Shown: piece by piece, positions 1 through 6,328 of the stretch | Layout: each line of letters begins with the position of its first letter | How positions within the stretch are numbered: the stretch's first letter is position 1 | DNA from: JBIKVP01 sp044356745 | GTDB taxonomy: Bacteria; Pseudomonadota; Alphaproteobacteria; Rhizobiales; Beijerinckiaceae | Reading direction: 5' to 3' | DNA length: 6,397 bases | Assembly (NCBI GenBank): GCA_044356745.1 | Contig: JBIKVP010000094.1 | Span: 1 to 6,397, forward strand | Translations under genes and position numbers: made by a program | The notes under the pieces: generated by a model | What the model saw: the letters and a program-made list of their open reading frames with translations, nothing else | Told to the model about the DNA's origin: nothing | Database searches by the model: none

Positions 1-59
1 TCGGTGCGGTGGCGTTTCAAAAGCTCCTGACGTTGGTCTGGTTCTAAAAGCGTACCCAT
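1..59 (-). CDS. IS630-type transposase, N-terminal fragment (runs off left edge)
   Basis: The frame starts with ATG at 59-57 on the minus strand and is open to the window edge, giving 19 residues that begin MGTLLEPDQRQELLKRHR. From memory, IS630 transposases often begin with a short helix of the type LxxxQRxELLxxHRxERD before the helix-turn-helix, and this fragment fits. No strong Shine-Dalgarno sequence precedes the ATG. The fragment is too short to show the helix-turn-helix or the DDE catalytic domain, so the call depends on the adjoining terminal repeat and on the matching transposase C-terminus at the other edge. Confidence 0.6.
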   Translation of the reverse strand, partial: MGTLLEPDQRQELLKRHRT

Positions 60-123
60 ACCAAATTGGAATCAAAACAACCTTAATAAAAAGATAACGC
101 CAACTCTTCACTCACGAGGGGTA
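1..123 (-). mobile_element. IS630-like insertion sequence, 5' end (truncated by window edge)
   Basis: This is the transposase-proximal end of an insertion sequence that continues to the left of the window. The outer boundary is placed at 123 because a terminal inverted repeat ends there and is followed by a TA dinucleotide (124-125), the target duplicated by IS630/Tc1-mariner elements. The same repeat appears in opposite orientation at the other edge (6305 onward). About 40 bp inside the repeat a minus-strand reading frame starts that resembles an IS630 transposase N-terminus. The element landed about 30 bp beyond the stop codon of the D-2-hydroxyacid dehydrogenase and leaves that gene whole. 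The family assignment rests on the TA target, the repeat and a short protein fragment, so it is probable rather than certain. Confidence 0.72.
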
Positions 124-125
124 TA
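100..125. repeat. Terminal inverted repeat, left IS copy (with flanking TA)
   Basis: Read from the outside inward (minus strand), this 26-base stretch starts TATACCCCTC and ends TGAAGAGTTGG, with five different bases in the middle. The stretch at 6303-6328 on the plus strand has the same first 10 and last 11 bases and differs only in the middle five, giving 21 of 26 matches. The first TA is read as the target dinucleotide, and the element proper starts with TACCCC. The match between two sites 6.2 kb apart is direct sequence evidence. Confidence 0.85.
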
Positions 126-153
126 CTGAAAATTAGAATGACATTATGACTAG

Positions 154-1554
154 CTATACAACAGCACCGCTATTAAACACGCCTTTGGGATCAAGTGTTG
201 CCTTAATGCTGCGCATTAAATCCATTGCCACAGGAGATTTAACCTGTGCAAGCCAATCGCGTTTTAAGCGGCCGATGCCGTGTTCAGCAGATATGGAGCC
301 GTTTAAATCCTGCACAATCGCGTAAATTGCTTCATTAAACTCTTCCCGACGTGTCATGTAAGTTGCTTTATCCATGCCAATAGGTTGAGCCACATCAAAA
401 TGAATATTGCCATCGCCGAAATGTCCGAAGCCAATAGGACGACACTCTGGCTCTAAGTGCTGCGAAGCTTTGATTGCGCGTGAAATAAATTCGGGCACTT
501 TCGCAACAGGCACAGAGATATCAAATTTGATATTTCCGCCTTCAGGTTGCTGCGCCTCTGCCATGGCTTCGCGCAACTTCCAAAAGGCATGTCGTTGATC
601 AAGTGAAGCAGCAATAGCAGCATCCGTCACAAAATCTGCTTCAAACGCCTGTGCGAGATGATTTTCCAGCACACTCGTCAAATCGTCGGTTATAGGAGAT
701 GACAATTCCATCAAGACATACCATGGGGATGATTGCGACAACGGATCACGTGTGTTCGGGATATTTTTGAGAACAAGCTCAATGCCAATACGCGGAATCA
801 ACTCAAACGTTGTGAGCATAGAGCCTACGTGCGCTTTAAAATGTGTCATAAGCTGCAATGCCGCATCGGGGGAAGGAACGGCACAAAAGGCTGTCGCATA
901 ACTGCGTGGTTTTGGAAAAAGCTTCAAGGAAGCGCCTGTAATGACGCCCAAACACCCCTCGGAGCCTATAAAGAGGTTTTTAAGATCAAACCCTGTGTTG
1001 TCTTTACGAAGCGATGAGAGGCCATTTAAAATGCGCCCGTCTGCAAGAACAACCTCTAACCCCAGAACCAAATCGCGCGTATTGCCATAAGCTAAAACCG
1101 CTGTTCCGCCCGCATTTGTGGCGATATTGCCGCCGATTGTGCATGTGCCTTCTGAAGCAAGCGAGAGCGGGAAAAGACGATCAGCGCTTTGGGCTGCCTC
1201 TTGTGCCTCAAGTAATGTCACACCTGCATCAACAGTAAGGGTATCGCTCAGCGGATCAAGCGCACGGATGTGGTTCATGCGTGTCAGCGAGAGCACGATG
1301 CCGTTAGGATCTAGCGAAGTTTGTCCACCCACAAGCCCCGTATTCCCCCCTTGCGGCACGATTTTGATATCGTGATGCGCACACAGCTTCACGACGTGAG
1401 ACACCTCTTGCGTATTTGCGGGTTTAACAACCGCAAGCGCCTGTCCGCGATACATGCCGCGCCATTCTTGAAGATAAGCTGCCTTATCATTATCATGGGT
1501 GAGCACATATGCATCACCGACACACGCTTGAAGCGCCTTTAAAACATCGGACAT
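154..1554 (-). CDS. FAD-linked D-2-hydroxyacid dehydrogenase (D-2-hydroxyglutarate / D-lactate dehydrogenase type)
   Basis: This 466-residue flavoprotein of the GlcD/D2HGDH family (VAO/PCMH fold) is predicted to oxidise a D-2-hydroxyacid to the 2-oxoacid and pass electrons to a carrier such as ETF, cytochrome or quinone. The N-terminal FAD-binding half has the pyrophosphate loop PQGGNTGLVGG (67-77), GGNIATNAGG (141-150) and GSEGCLGVIT (197-206). The C-terminal half has the metal and substrate signature GHFGDGNIHFDV (H378, H385) and SAEHGIG (E424, H425), plus LREAM and KFDISVP. The usual C-terminal DPKGVFNSG is present, so the gene is full length. The ATG at 1554 is preceded by AAGGA (1561-1565) at 6-nt spacing. 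It begins 12 bp after the binding-protein stop, so the two are probably cotranscribed. The motifs favour the D-2-hydroxyglutarate subgroup, but D-lactate or another D-hydroxyacid cannot be excluded. An IS end lies just downstream. Confidence 0.92.
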   Translation of the reverse strand: MSDVLKALQACVGDAYVLTHDNDKAAYLQEWRGMYRGQALAVVKPANTQEVSHVVKLCAHHDIKIVPQGGNTGLVGGQTSLDPNGIVLSLTRMNHIRALDPLSDTLTVDAGVTLLEAQEAAQSADRLFPLSLASEGTCTIGGNIATNAGGTAVLAYGNTRDLVLGLEVVLADGRILNGLSSLRKDNTGFDLKNLFIGSEGCLGVITGASLKLFPKPRSYATAFCAVPSPDAALQLMTHFKAHVGSMLTTFELIPRIGIELVLKNIPNTRDPLSQSSPWYVLMELSSPITDDLTSVLENHLAQAFEADFVTDAAIAASLDQRHAFWKLREAMAEAQQPEGGNIKFDISVPVAKVPEFISRAIKASQHLEPECRPIGFGHFGDGNIHFDVAQPIGMDKATYMTRREEFNEAIYAIVQDLNGSISAEHGIGRLKRDWLAQVKSPVAMDLMRSIKATLDPKGVFNSGAVV

Positions 1555-1566
1555 AAAACATCCTTT
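1555..1566 (-). promoter_or_regulatory. Ribosome binding site and 12-bp operon junction
   Basis: On the minus strand the junction contains AAGGA at 1565-1561, six bases before the ATG at 1554. The short gap and its own ribosome site support translation of the dehydrogenase from a message shared with the upstream binding-protein gene. Confidence 0.7.
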
Positions 1567-2463
1567 TTAATAGATCCCCACGGGGAAAAAGCGCAAATAA
1601 AGCTCAGCATACGTCCCGTTTTGGGCGAGTTGATGAAGCGCATAATCAAGTGCACGCCGCAGCGTATCATCCTCCTGATGCAGGATAAAGCCAACGCCTT
1701 CACCAAAAAAAGTGCTATCCAAGAAAGCCGCGCCAATGAGTGTGCAACAGTCACCCTGTTGTGAATTAGCCCATGATGAATGGGTAACGCTATCACCAAA
1801 GAGAAAATCCACCTCTGCCTTTTTGAGGGCTTGTAAAGCCTTATCAAGATCAGCATAGCCGCGCCGATCAATATTGGGCATGTATGCTTGTGCGAAAGCT
1901 TCATGGGCTGTACCTGTCACGACCGCGACAGGGCGACCATCGAGTGACGCAATCGTGAGTGGCCATGATTGCCAATCCTTACGCACGGCAAAGCGTGCTG
2001 GCGTTTTATGATAAGGATGCGTAACCTTAAAACGCTTTCTAAGATCAAGCGTTGTTGGAATCGCTGCCGCAACCACGTCTCCCGCTTTATCATTCAATGC
2101 GTTGAGCAGGGTATCAAAACGCCTTACTTGCACCGTGCATGGCACTTCAAGCAAAAGACACGCAGCACGGATCAACTCAATACTAAAACCCGTTGGACGC
2201 GCATCGCCAATCGCATAATGTAACGGTGGATAATCATCGTCAGTCAGGATGCGGATTGTTTTTTGTGGATTTAAAAAGGGCTTTTCAGGACGTTGGCGAA
2301 AATCCCAAAAGTTAGGGATGATAATGTTTATTGTGGCGGCGTTGCCGGCTGTTGGTGCAATGTTCTCTTGAGCCTGAATACGTTGTGATAACATCAAAAT
2401 ACATAATACAGTCGCAAAAAGCGCTATGACCACTCTTTTCAAAGCTTTTATCCGCTTGAACAT
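1567..2463 (-). CDS. Periplasmic solute-binding protein (amino-acid-type, SBP_bac_3 family), orphan
   Basis: This is a 298-residue exported binding protein of the family that serves polar amino-acid ABC transporters. The start is ATG at 2463, because a strong GGGGAGGT sits five to six bases upstream; an in-frame TTG at 2478 lies upstream of that site. Residues 1-31 form a signal peptide: basic KRIKALKR, a hydrophobic stretch about 11-25, then probable cleavage near SQRIQA. The mature protein starts with a Rhizobiales-like PNFWDFRQRPEKP segment. It continues with TIRILTDDDYPPLHY (lobe 1), TGFSIELIRAAC, and the TLDLRKRF-HPY segment, whose R142 aligns with the arginine that usually holds a ligand carboxylate. 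D224 in VDFLFGDSV aligns with the usual amine-binding acid. No ABC permease or ATPase is present, so the protein may work with a distant transporter or as a sensor. MoxJ-like proteins associated with quinoprotein dehydrogenases are distant relatives and an alternative reading. Confidence 0.88.
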   Translation of the reverse strand: MFKRIKALKRVVIALFATVLCILMLSQRIQAQENIAPTAGNAATINIIIPNFWDFRQRPEKPFLNPQKTIRILTDDDYPPLHYAIGDARPTGFSIELIRAACLLLEVPCTVQVRRFDTLLNALNDKAGDVVAAAIPTTLDLRKRFKVTHPYHKTPARFAVRKDWQSWPLTIASLDGRPVAVVTGTAHEAFAQAYMPNIDRRGYADLDKALQALKKAEVDFLFGDSVTHSSWANSQQGDCCTLIGAAFLDSTFFGEGVGFILHQEDDTLRRALDYALHQLAQNGTYAELYLRFFPVGIY

Positions 2464-2468
2464 ATGCA

Positions 2469-2476
2469 CCTCCCCC
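2469..2476 (-). promoter_or_regulatory. Strong ribosome binding site for the solute-binding protein
   Basis: The minus strand reads GGGGGAGG here, followed by TGCAT and then ATG at 2463. This near-perfect Shine-Dalgarno sequence fixes the start at 2463 and argues against the upstream in-frame TTG at 2478, which would place the ribosome site inside the coding region. Confidence 0.8.
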
Positions 2477-2688
2477 AACGATTTTTGTGACGTAAATGCA
2501 GGATTCGGGCAAGGGGTATCGCGCTTGGTATTGAGTGTTCACACTTGTCATTTTCACACTACACTTTAGGCGTGGGATAGCAGCACTTATCTTGCTCATG
2601 TGAACCGAACAAACATTTCATATCATCCATTATCCATTTTAAAACGTAAGCAAAACGTCATTTACACACTGCACACGTGATTTCCCTT
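2477..2688. promoter_or_regulatory. Divergent intergenic region with a short symmetric element
   Basis: This region separates the minus-strand operon from the plus-strand photolyase and must hold both promoters. I found no convincing -35/-10 pair on either strand and no clear ECF (sigma-E or EcfG type) promoter. The one structured site is AGTGT-TC-ACACT at 2534-2545, a perfect 5-bp inverted repeat with a 2-bp spacer. The octamer TTCACACT occurs at its right side (2538-2545) and again at 2553-2560, 15 bp on. This could be an operator, but the evidence is only symmetry and repetition. No RNA gene or credible small protein was seen. Confidence 0.35.
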
Positions 2689-4176
2689 ATGTCAAAAATA
2701 TCTCAAGCCAATGCCGCTAGCCCTACCCTTATGTGGTTTCGCGATGATTTACGCGTCAGCGACAACCCCGCGCTCAATACAGCTATCAATACAGGTCAGC
2801 CTGTTGTGTGCATTTATATTTTTGATCCCAACCCTAAACATCGTCGTGCTCTTGGAGCCGCATCGCGTTGGTGGCTCAGTAGTGCTTTAAAATCACTTGA
2901 CGAGGCACTTCAGGCAAGGGGAGCACACCTTCTTATTTTTAAAGGCTCTGAAGAAAAAACTTTAAAAAACGTCATCAAATTTTTGAATATAAAAAATATA
3001 TTCTGGAACAGACGATATGATTATGGCGATAGAACACTGGATCAATCCCTTAAAACGTCGCTCAAATCAGACGGCTTAACGGTTGAAAGTTTTAATAGTC
3101 ATCTCCTTTATGAGCCTTGGGAGGTCGTGAGTAAAACGGGCACACCGTTAAAAGTATTTACGCCATTTTGGAAGGCGGCAAGGCTTCTTAAAGATCCGGC
3201 GTCTCCCCTCCCCGCGCCTGAAAAAATTAAAAGTATGACATGGCCAAAAGATGCTCAGTTTGAGCCTGTCTCTTTGAGTGATCTTCATTTTGAGCCGACA
3301 TCTCCAGACTGGGCGCAAGAGATGCGTACATACTGGAGCCCAACGGAGGAAGGTGCACGCAATCGCCTCAATGATTTTTTGGAGAGCAGTTTAAAAGGGT
3401 ATGCTGAAAATCGTGATCGTCCAGATTATGATTCAACATCGCGGCTCTCGCCCTTTTTGCGTTTTGGTCAGATGAGTCCGCGCCAAATATGGCATGCAAC
3501 GCAACATGCTGTTGAAACGGGCGATGTTGTCGCGTCATCAAAAGATTTAGAAAAGTTTTTCGCTGAACTGGGTTGGCGTGAATTTTCGTATCATCTTCTT
3601 TTTAACAACCCTGAGCTTGCAACGAAAAACTATAATCCTAAATTCGATGCCTTTCCATGGATTGAAAAACCTGCTGCGTGTGTCAAGTGGCGTCGCGGTC
3701 AAACGGGTTATCCAATTGTCGATGCGGGAATGCGTCAACTCTGGGCGCTTGGCTGGATGCACAACCGCGTTCGCATGATCTGCGCATCCTTTCTTATTAA
3801 ACACCTGTTGATTGATTGGCGACATGGAGAAGATTGGTTTTGGGATACGCTTGTCGATGCCGATCCTGCAAGCAACCCTGCAAGTTGGCAGTGGGTCGCT
3901 GGATCAGGCGCTGACGCCGCCCCTTATTTCCGCATCTTTAATCCCATCATTCAAGGGCAAAAATTTGATCCAAACGGTGATTACATCCGCCAGTGGATTC
4001 CTGAGTTGCGCGAATTACCAACACAATACATTCATGCGCCGTGGACAACGCCAGAAACGGCTCTTAAAAGAAGCGGAATCACACTAGGGTCTCACTACCC
4101 AAAACCCCTAGTCGATCACGATGTGGCGCGTGCCAAAGCACTCAAAGCATTTGAGGATTTAAAGGGCGAAGAATGA
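2689..4176 (+). CDS. phrB: Deoxyribodipyrimidine photolyase (class I CPD photolyase)
   Basis: This flavoenzyme uses blue light to split cyclobutane pyrimidine dimers in DNA. It has 495 residues from ATG 2689. An in-frame GTG at 2677 would add four, and neither start has a visible Shine-Dalgarno sequence. The N-terminal antenna domain opens with LMWFRDDLRVSDNPAL. The C-terminal FAD and DNA domain has SPFLRFGQMSPRQIW, LGWREFSYHLL, GQTGYPIVDAGMRQL, WMHNRVRMI, and WQWVAGSGADAAPYFRIFNP. By alignment to E. coli PhrB, the electron-transfer triad W306/W359/W382 maps to W324, W377 and W400, the flavin-contacting N378 to N396, and the dimer-binding W277 to W296. All the residues I could place are present, so the enzyme should be active. 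The antenna cofactor cannot be assigned by eye. A repair-active cryptochrome is a less likely alternative. It lies upstream of, and in the same direction as, the COG2907-type flavoprotein. Confidence 0.96.
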   Translation: MSKISQANAASPTLMWFRDDLRVSDNPALNTAINTGQPVVCIYIFDPNPKHRRALGAASRWWLSSALKSLDEALQARGAHLLIFKGSEEKTLKNVIKFLNIKNIFWNRRYDYGDRTLDQSLKTSLKSDGLTVESFNSHLLYEPWEVVSKTGTPLKVFTPFWKAARLLKDPASPLPAPEKIKSMTWPKDAQFEPVSLSDLHFEPTSPDWAQEMRTYWSPTEEGARNRLNDFLESSLKGYAENRDRPDYDSTSRLSPFLRFGQMSPRQIWHATQHAVETGDVVASSKDLEKFFAELGWREFSYHLLFNNPELATKNYNPKFDAFPWIEKPAACVKWRRGQTGYPIVDAGMRQLWALGWMHNRVRMICASFLIKHLLIDWRHGEDWFWDTLVDADPASNPASWQWVAGSGADAAPYFRIFNPIIQGQKFDPNGDYIRQWIPELRELPTQYIHAPWTTPETALKRSGITLGSHYPKPLVDHDVARAKALKAFEDLKGEE

Positions 4177-4185
4177 GTGCTTATT

Positions 4186-4295
4186 GTCATCCCCCTGCTT
4201 GAAGCAATATAATTATCCTTATTTTGTCATGCCTGACTTGATACTGCCAGCACGATAAAGGCAATCAATAGCCGTAGATAACAAGCAGGTGTGAC
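4186..4295. repeat. Degenerate GTCAT..CCTG.CTTG intergenic repeat cluster
   Basis: The 158-bp gap between the photolyase and flavoprotein genes holds three related motifs: GTCATCCCCCTGCTTG (4186-4201), GTCATGCCTGACTTG (4226-4240) and, on the minus strand, GTCACACCTGCTTG (4295-4282). The first and third form an imperfect inverted pair around the 110-bp stretch, with an exact 8-bp core CCTGCTTG / CAAGCAGG. The motif resembles the GTCATnCCnGACTTG half-sites of dispersed intergenic palindromes that I recall from alphaproteobacterial genomes. The copies are degraded, and no promoter or terminator could be assigned in the gap. Confidence 0.42.
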
Positions 4296-4334
4296 GCGTT
4301 ACTCACTCTTCGCGATTGGTCTAAAACGAGGAAC

Positions 4335-5657
4335 ATGAACCTGATGCGTATCGCCATTATCGGAACGGGAATTTCAGGCAATGCCGCAGCGTGGGCATTA
4401 GCCACGGGGTCAGATCATGAGATCACCGTTTATGAAAAAGAGAACCGTACAGGTGGGCATAGCGCTACCGTCAAGATCAATTATGACGGCACACCCATCA
4501 CTGTTGATACAGGCTTTATTGTCTATAATGAGCTGAATTACCCCAATATGGTGCAGCTTTTCAAATATCTGAATGTGCCCACAGAACCCTCTGACATGAG
4601 TTTTTCTGCATCCACACAACACGGACAAAATGAATGGGCGGGAAAAACCAAGGATGTTTTGAGCGGTTTTTTTGCCAAGCGCTCAAATCTCTTATCACCT
4701 AGGCACTGGCAACTCCTACTCGACATGCAGCGTTTTAATAAAACGGCTATAGCCGATCGCGCAGAAGGACGTTTTGAAAGCGAATACTCTGCCTTTTCGC
4801 TTCAGGACTATCTTGATCATCACCGCTTTTCGCGTGCGTTTCGTGATAATTACCTTATTCCGATGGGCGGTGCAATCTGGTCAACCCCGCCACATGAGAT
4901 GCTGAGATTTCCAGCGCGAAGCTTTGTGACTTTCTTTGATCATCACCGTCTCATGCACTGGGATCGTCCATTGTGGCGCACTGTATCTGGAGGAAGCCGC
5001 ACTTATGTGGATCGTCTCACCCATGCCTTTAAATCACGGATTAAACTTGAGCATCGTGTTGTGAGCGTATCACGAGCGGATAATCTTGTTGAAGTTCTCA
5101 CAGATAAGGGCGAGCGCACGCATTATGATCATGTGATTTTTGCGTCCCATACCGATGAAACTCTCGCTATGTTGCGCGATGCTGCGCCCCAAGAGCGCGC
5201 TATTCTGAGCGCGATTCGTTATCGCAATAATGATGTTTATCTCCATCACGATCCGCGCTTTATGCCACAACGCAAAGCGGCATGGGCAGCGTGGAATGTG
5301 CGCGTGTCAGACAATATGGAGGCGGATTTATGCGTCACCTACTGGATGAATGTGCTTCAACCCTCAATCCCAAAGCATTTACCGCTGTTTGTGACGCTCA
5401 ATCCGCCTGAACCTATCGCGCCAGATATGATTTTTGGCCGATTTTCCTATGCACATCCGCAATTTGATGCACCCGCAATTGATGCACAAAAGCGCATTTA
5501 CGACTTACAAGGACAAAATCGCACGTGGTTCTGCGGCGCATGGCAAGGTTATGGCTTTCACGAAGATGGTCTTATCTCTGGCCTCAGCGTTGCACAAAAC
5601 CTTGGCGCTACCCTGCCATGGACACTCTATCCAAGGGATTTGGATGTTAAAAACTAA
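4335..5657 (+). CDS. FAD/NAD(P)-binding amine-oxidase-fold protein (COG2907 type)
   Basis: This 440-residue predicted flavoprotein of unproven reaction belongs to the family annotated as NAD/FAD-binding protein or FAD-dependent amine oxidase. The N-terminal Rossmann motif is IAIIGTGISGNAAAW (G10, G12, G15), with the ribose-binding acid E35 in VYEKENRTGGHSAT. Family blocks follow: DTGFIVYNELNYPNM (58-72), AIWSTPPHEMLRFPARSF (180-197) and VSGGSRTYVDRL (217-228). The C-terminal flavin motif is FCGAWQGYGFHEDGLISGL (399-417). Length and both ends look complete. GAGG at 4328-4331 lies only three bases from ATG 4335 and twelve from the in-frame ATG 4344 (MRIAIIG), so the start is uncertain by three residues. 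Relatives usually sit with DUF1365 and cyclopropane-fatty-acid-synthase-like genes and are linked to lipid modification under photo-oxidative stress. The upstream photolyase fits that theme, but the lipid partners are missing here. Confidence 0.88.
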   Translation: MNLMRIAIIGTGISGNAAAWALATGSDHEITVYEKENRTGGHSATVKINYDGTPITVDTGFIVYNELNYPNMVQLFKYLNVPTEPSDMSFSASTQHGQNEWAGKTKDVLSGFFAKRSNLLSPRHWQLLLDMQRFNKTAIADRAEGRFESEYSAFSLQDYLDHHRFSRAFRDNYLIPMGGAIWSTPPHEMLRFPARSFVTFFDHHRLMHWDRPLWRTVSGGSRTYVDRLTHAFKSRIKLEHRVVSVSRADNLVEVLTDKGERTHYDHVIFASHTDETLAMLRDAAPQERAILSAIRYRNNDVYLHHDPRFMPQRKAAWAAWNVRVSDNMEADLCVTYWMNVLQPSIPKHLPLFVTLNPPEPIAPDMIFGRFSYAHPQFDAPAIDAQKRIYDLQGQNRTWFCGAWQGYGFHEDGLISGLSVAQNLGATLPWTLYPRDLDVKN

Positions 5658-5666
5658 ATGAGTTTC

Positions 5667-6304
5667 TCATGGTGCAACTAACCACTCAACACGGTATGCG
5701 CTTAAAGTGCGTGAAAAACTTGCATCCTTCCCTAAGATGCGTGCAAGTTCGGGTAAAATAACGTGAGCATCTCTTTCAAGCGTCCAAGGCGGATTAATGA
5801 TGAGCATTCCAGTACCGATAAGCCGCTTTTCTATCGTTGGTGGATGGGCGAGAACCTCTAAGCGCAGGACTTTGTGAACACCACTGTTGTGAAATATATT
5901 CATTTCACGCTGCAAGGCCTCCCGATCTTTAATGGGATACCACAACGCATAAATGCCTGTTGGCCATTTGCGCCATGCGGCGTTAAGCGTCTTATGAATG
6001 GTGCTCCACTCATCTGTTGCTTCATAGGGTGGATCAATTAAAACGATACCGCGTCTCTCAGGAGGGGGTAAAAGAGACAGCAGCGTATTCCATCCATCAC
6101 GTTCAATCACTTTATTGTGTGGCCAATGCGCTGCATAAGCCCGTAAGTTTTTTGCGGCCTCTGGATTTTTTTCAACAAGAATGCTTTTGTCCTGCGCCCT
6201 TAATGACAATGCAGCAATAAGTGGTGACCCTGGATATATTTTTGAGCCATAGCGGTTTTCGCACTGCTTGATCAGTTCAAGATAAGGCGTAACAAATGAT
6301 GCTA
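5667..6304 (-). pseudogene. rlmJ: rlmJ, 23S rRNA (adenine2030-N6)-methyltransferase, 5'-truncated by IS insertion
   Basis: The remaining reading frame encodes about 211 residues homologous to RlmJ, which methylates A2030 of 23S rRNA with S-adenosylmethionine; the E. coli protein has 280. Visible blocks are YPGSPLIAAL, RDGW, RRGIVLIDPPYE with the DPPY catalytic motif, TGIYALWYPIKD, GTGMLIINPPW and the C-terminal VEWLV. The homology begins at ASFVTPYLELIK, matching E. coli residue about 76. The missing part holds the YRHxxHAGNxADVxKH and DTHAGxGxY segments needed for substrate and methyl-donor binding. Upstream of 6304 the sequence turns into the IS terminal repeat, and the frame meets a TAA at 6350-6348. 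A GTG at 6314 is in frame but lies inside the IS repeat and lacks a ribosome site. The 3' end is intact and converges on the flavoprotein gene with 9 bp between stops. The fragment is very likely nonfunctional. Confidence 0.85.
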
Positions 6305-6328
6305 TACCCCTCACATTTGAAGAGTTGG
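6303..6328. repeat. Terminal inverted repeat, right IS copy (with flanking TA)
   Basis: Read on the plus strand from the rlmJ side, this stretch starts TATACCCCTC and ends TGAAGAGTTGG. It matches the outward-in reading of 100-125 at 21 of 26 positions. The TA at 6303-6304 is taken as the duplicated target and belongs to an xTA codon of rlmJ. The transposase stop codon (6311-6313) lies inside the repeat. Confidence 0.85.

Noticed and set aside
1539..1904. A hydrophobic 121-residue minus-strand frame that could be read as a small membrane protein
   Set aside because: It overlaps the end of the solute-binding protein in another frame. That protein has a clear family pattern, a signal peptide and a strong ribosome site; this frame has no recognisable family.
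2312..2599. A minus-strand frame of 95 residues spanning the signal-peptide region and the divergent gap
   Set aside because: It overlaps the N-terminus of the binding protein in another frame, has no ribosome site and resembles nothing known to me.
2601..2630. TGAACC upstream of the photolyase as the -35 box of an RpoE-ChrR or EcfG promoter
   Set aside because: It departs from the TGATCC and GGAAC consensus, and no fitting -10 element lies at the expected spacing.
4238..4270. TTGATA as a -35 box for the flavoprotein gene
   Set aside because: No acceptable -10 hexamer lies 16-18 bp downstream, and the hexamer is part of the repeat motif at 4226-4240.
5658..5670. ATGAG-TTT-CTCAT hairpin between the convergent flavoprotein and rlmJ stops, as a bidirectional terminator
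   Set aside because: The stem is only 5 bp and AT-rich, the loop is 3 bases, and there is no T tract on either side. It also overlaps the rlmJ stop codon, so it is too weak to call.
5667..6314. Treating the rlmJ frame from GTG 6314 as an intact short methyltransferase
   Set aside because: The GTG and the next codons come from the IS terminal repeat, there is no ribosome site, and the methyl-donor binding N-terminus of the family is missing.
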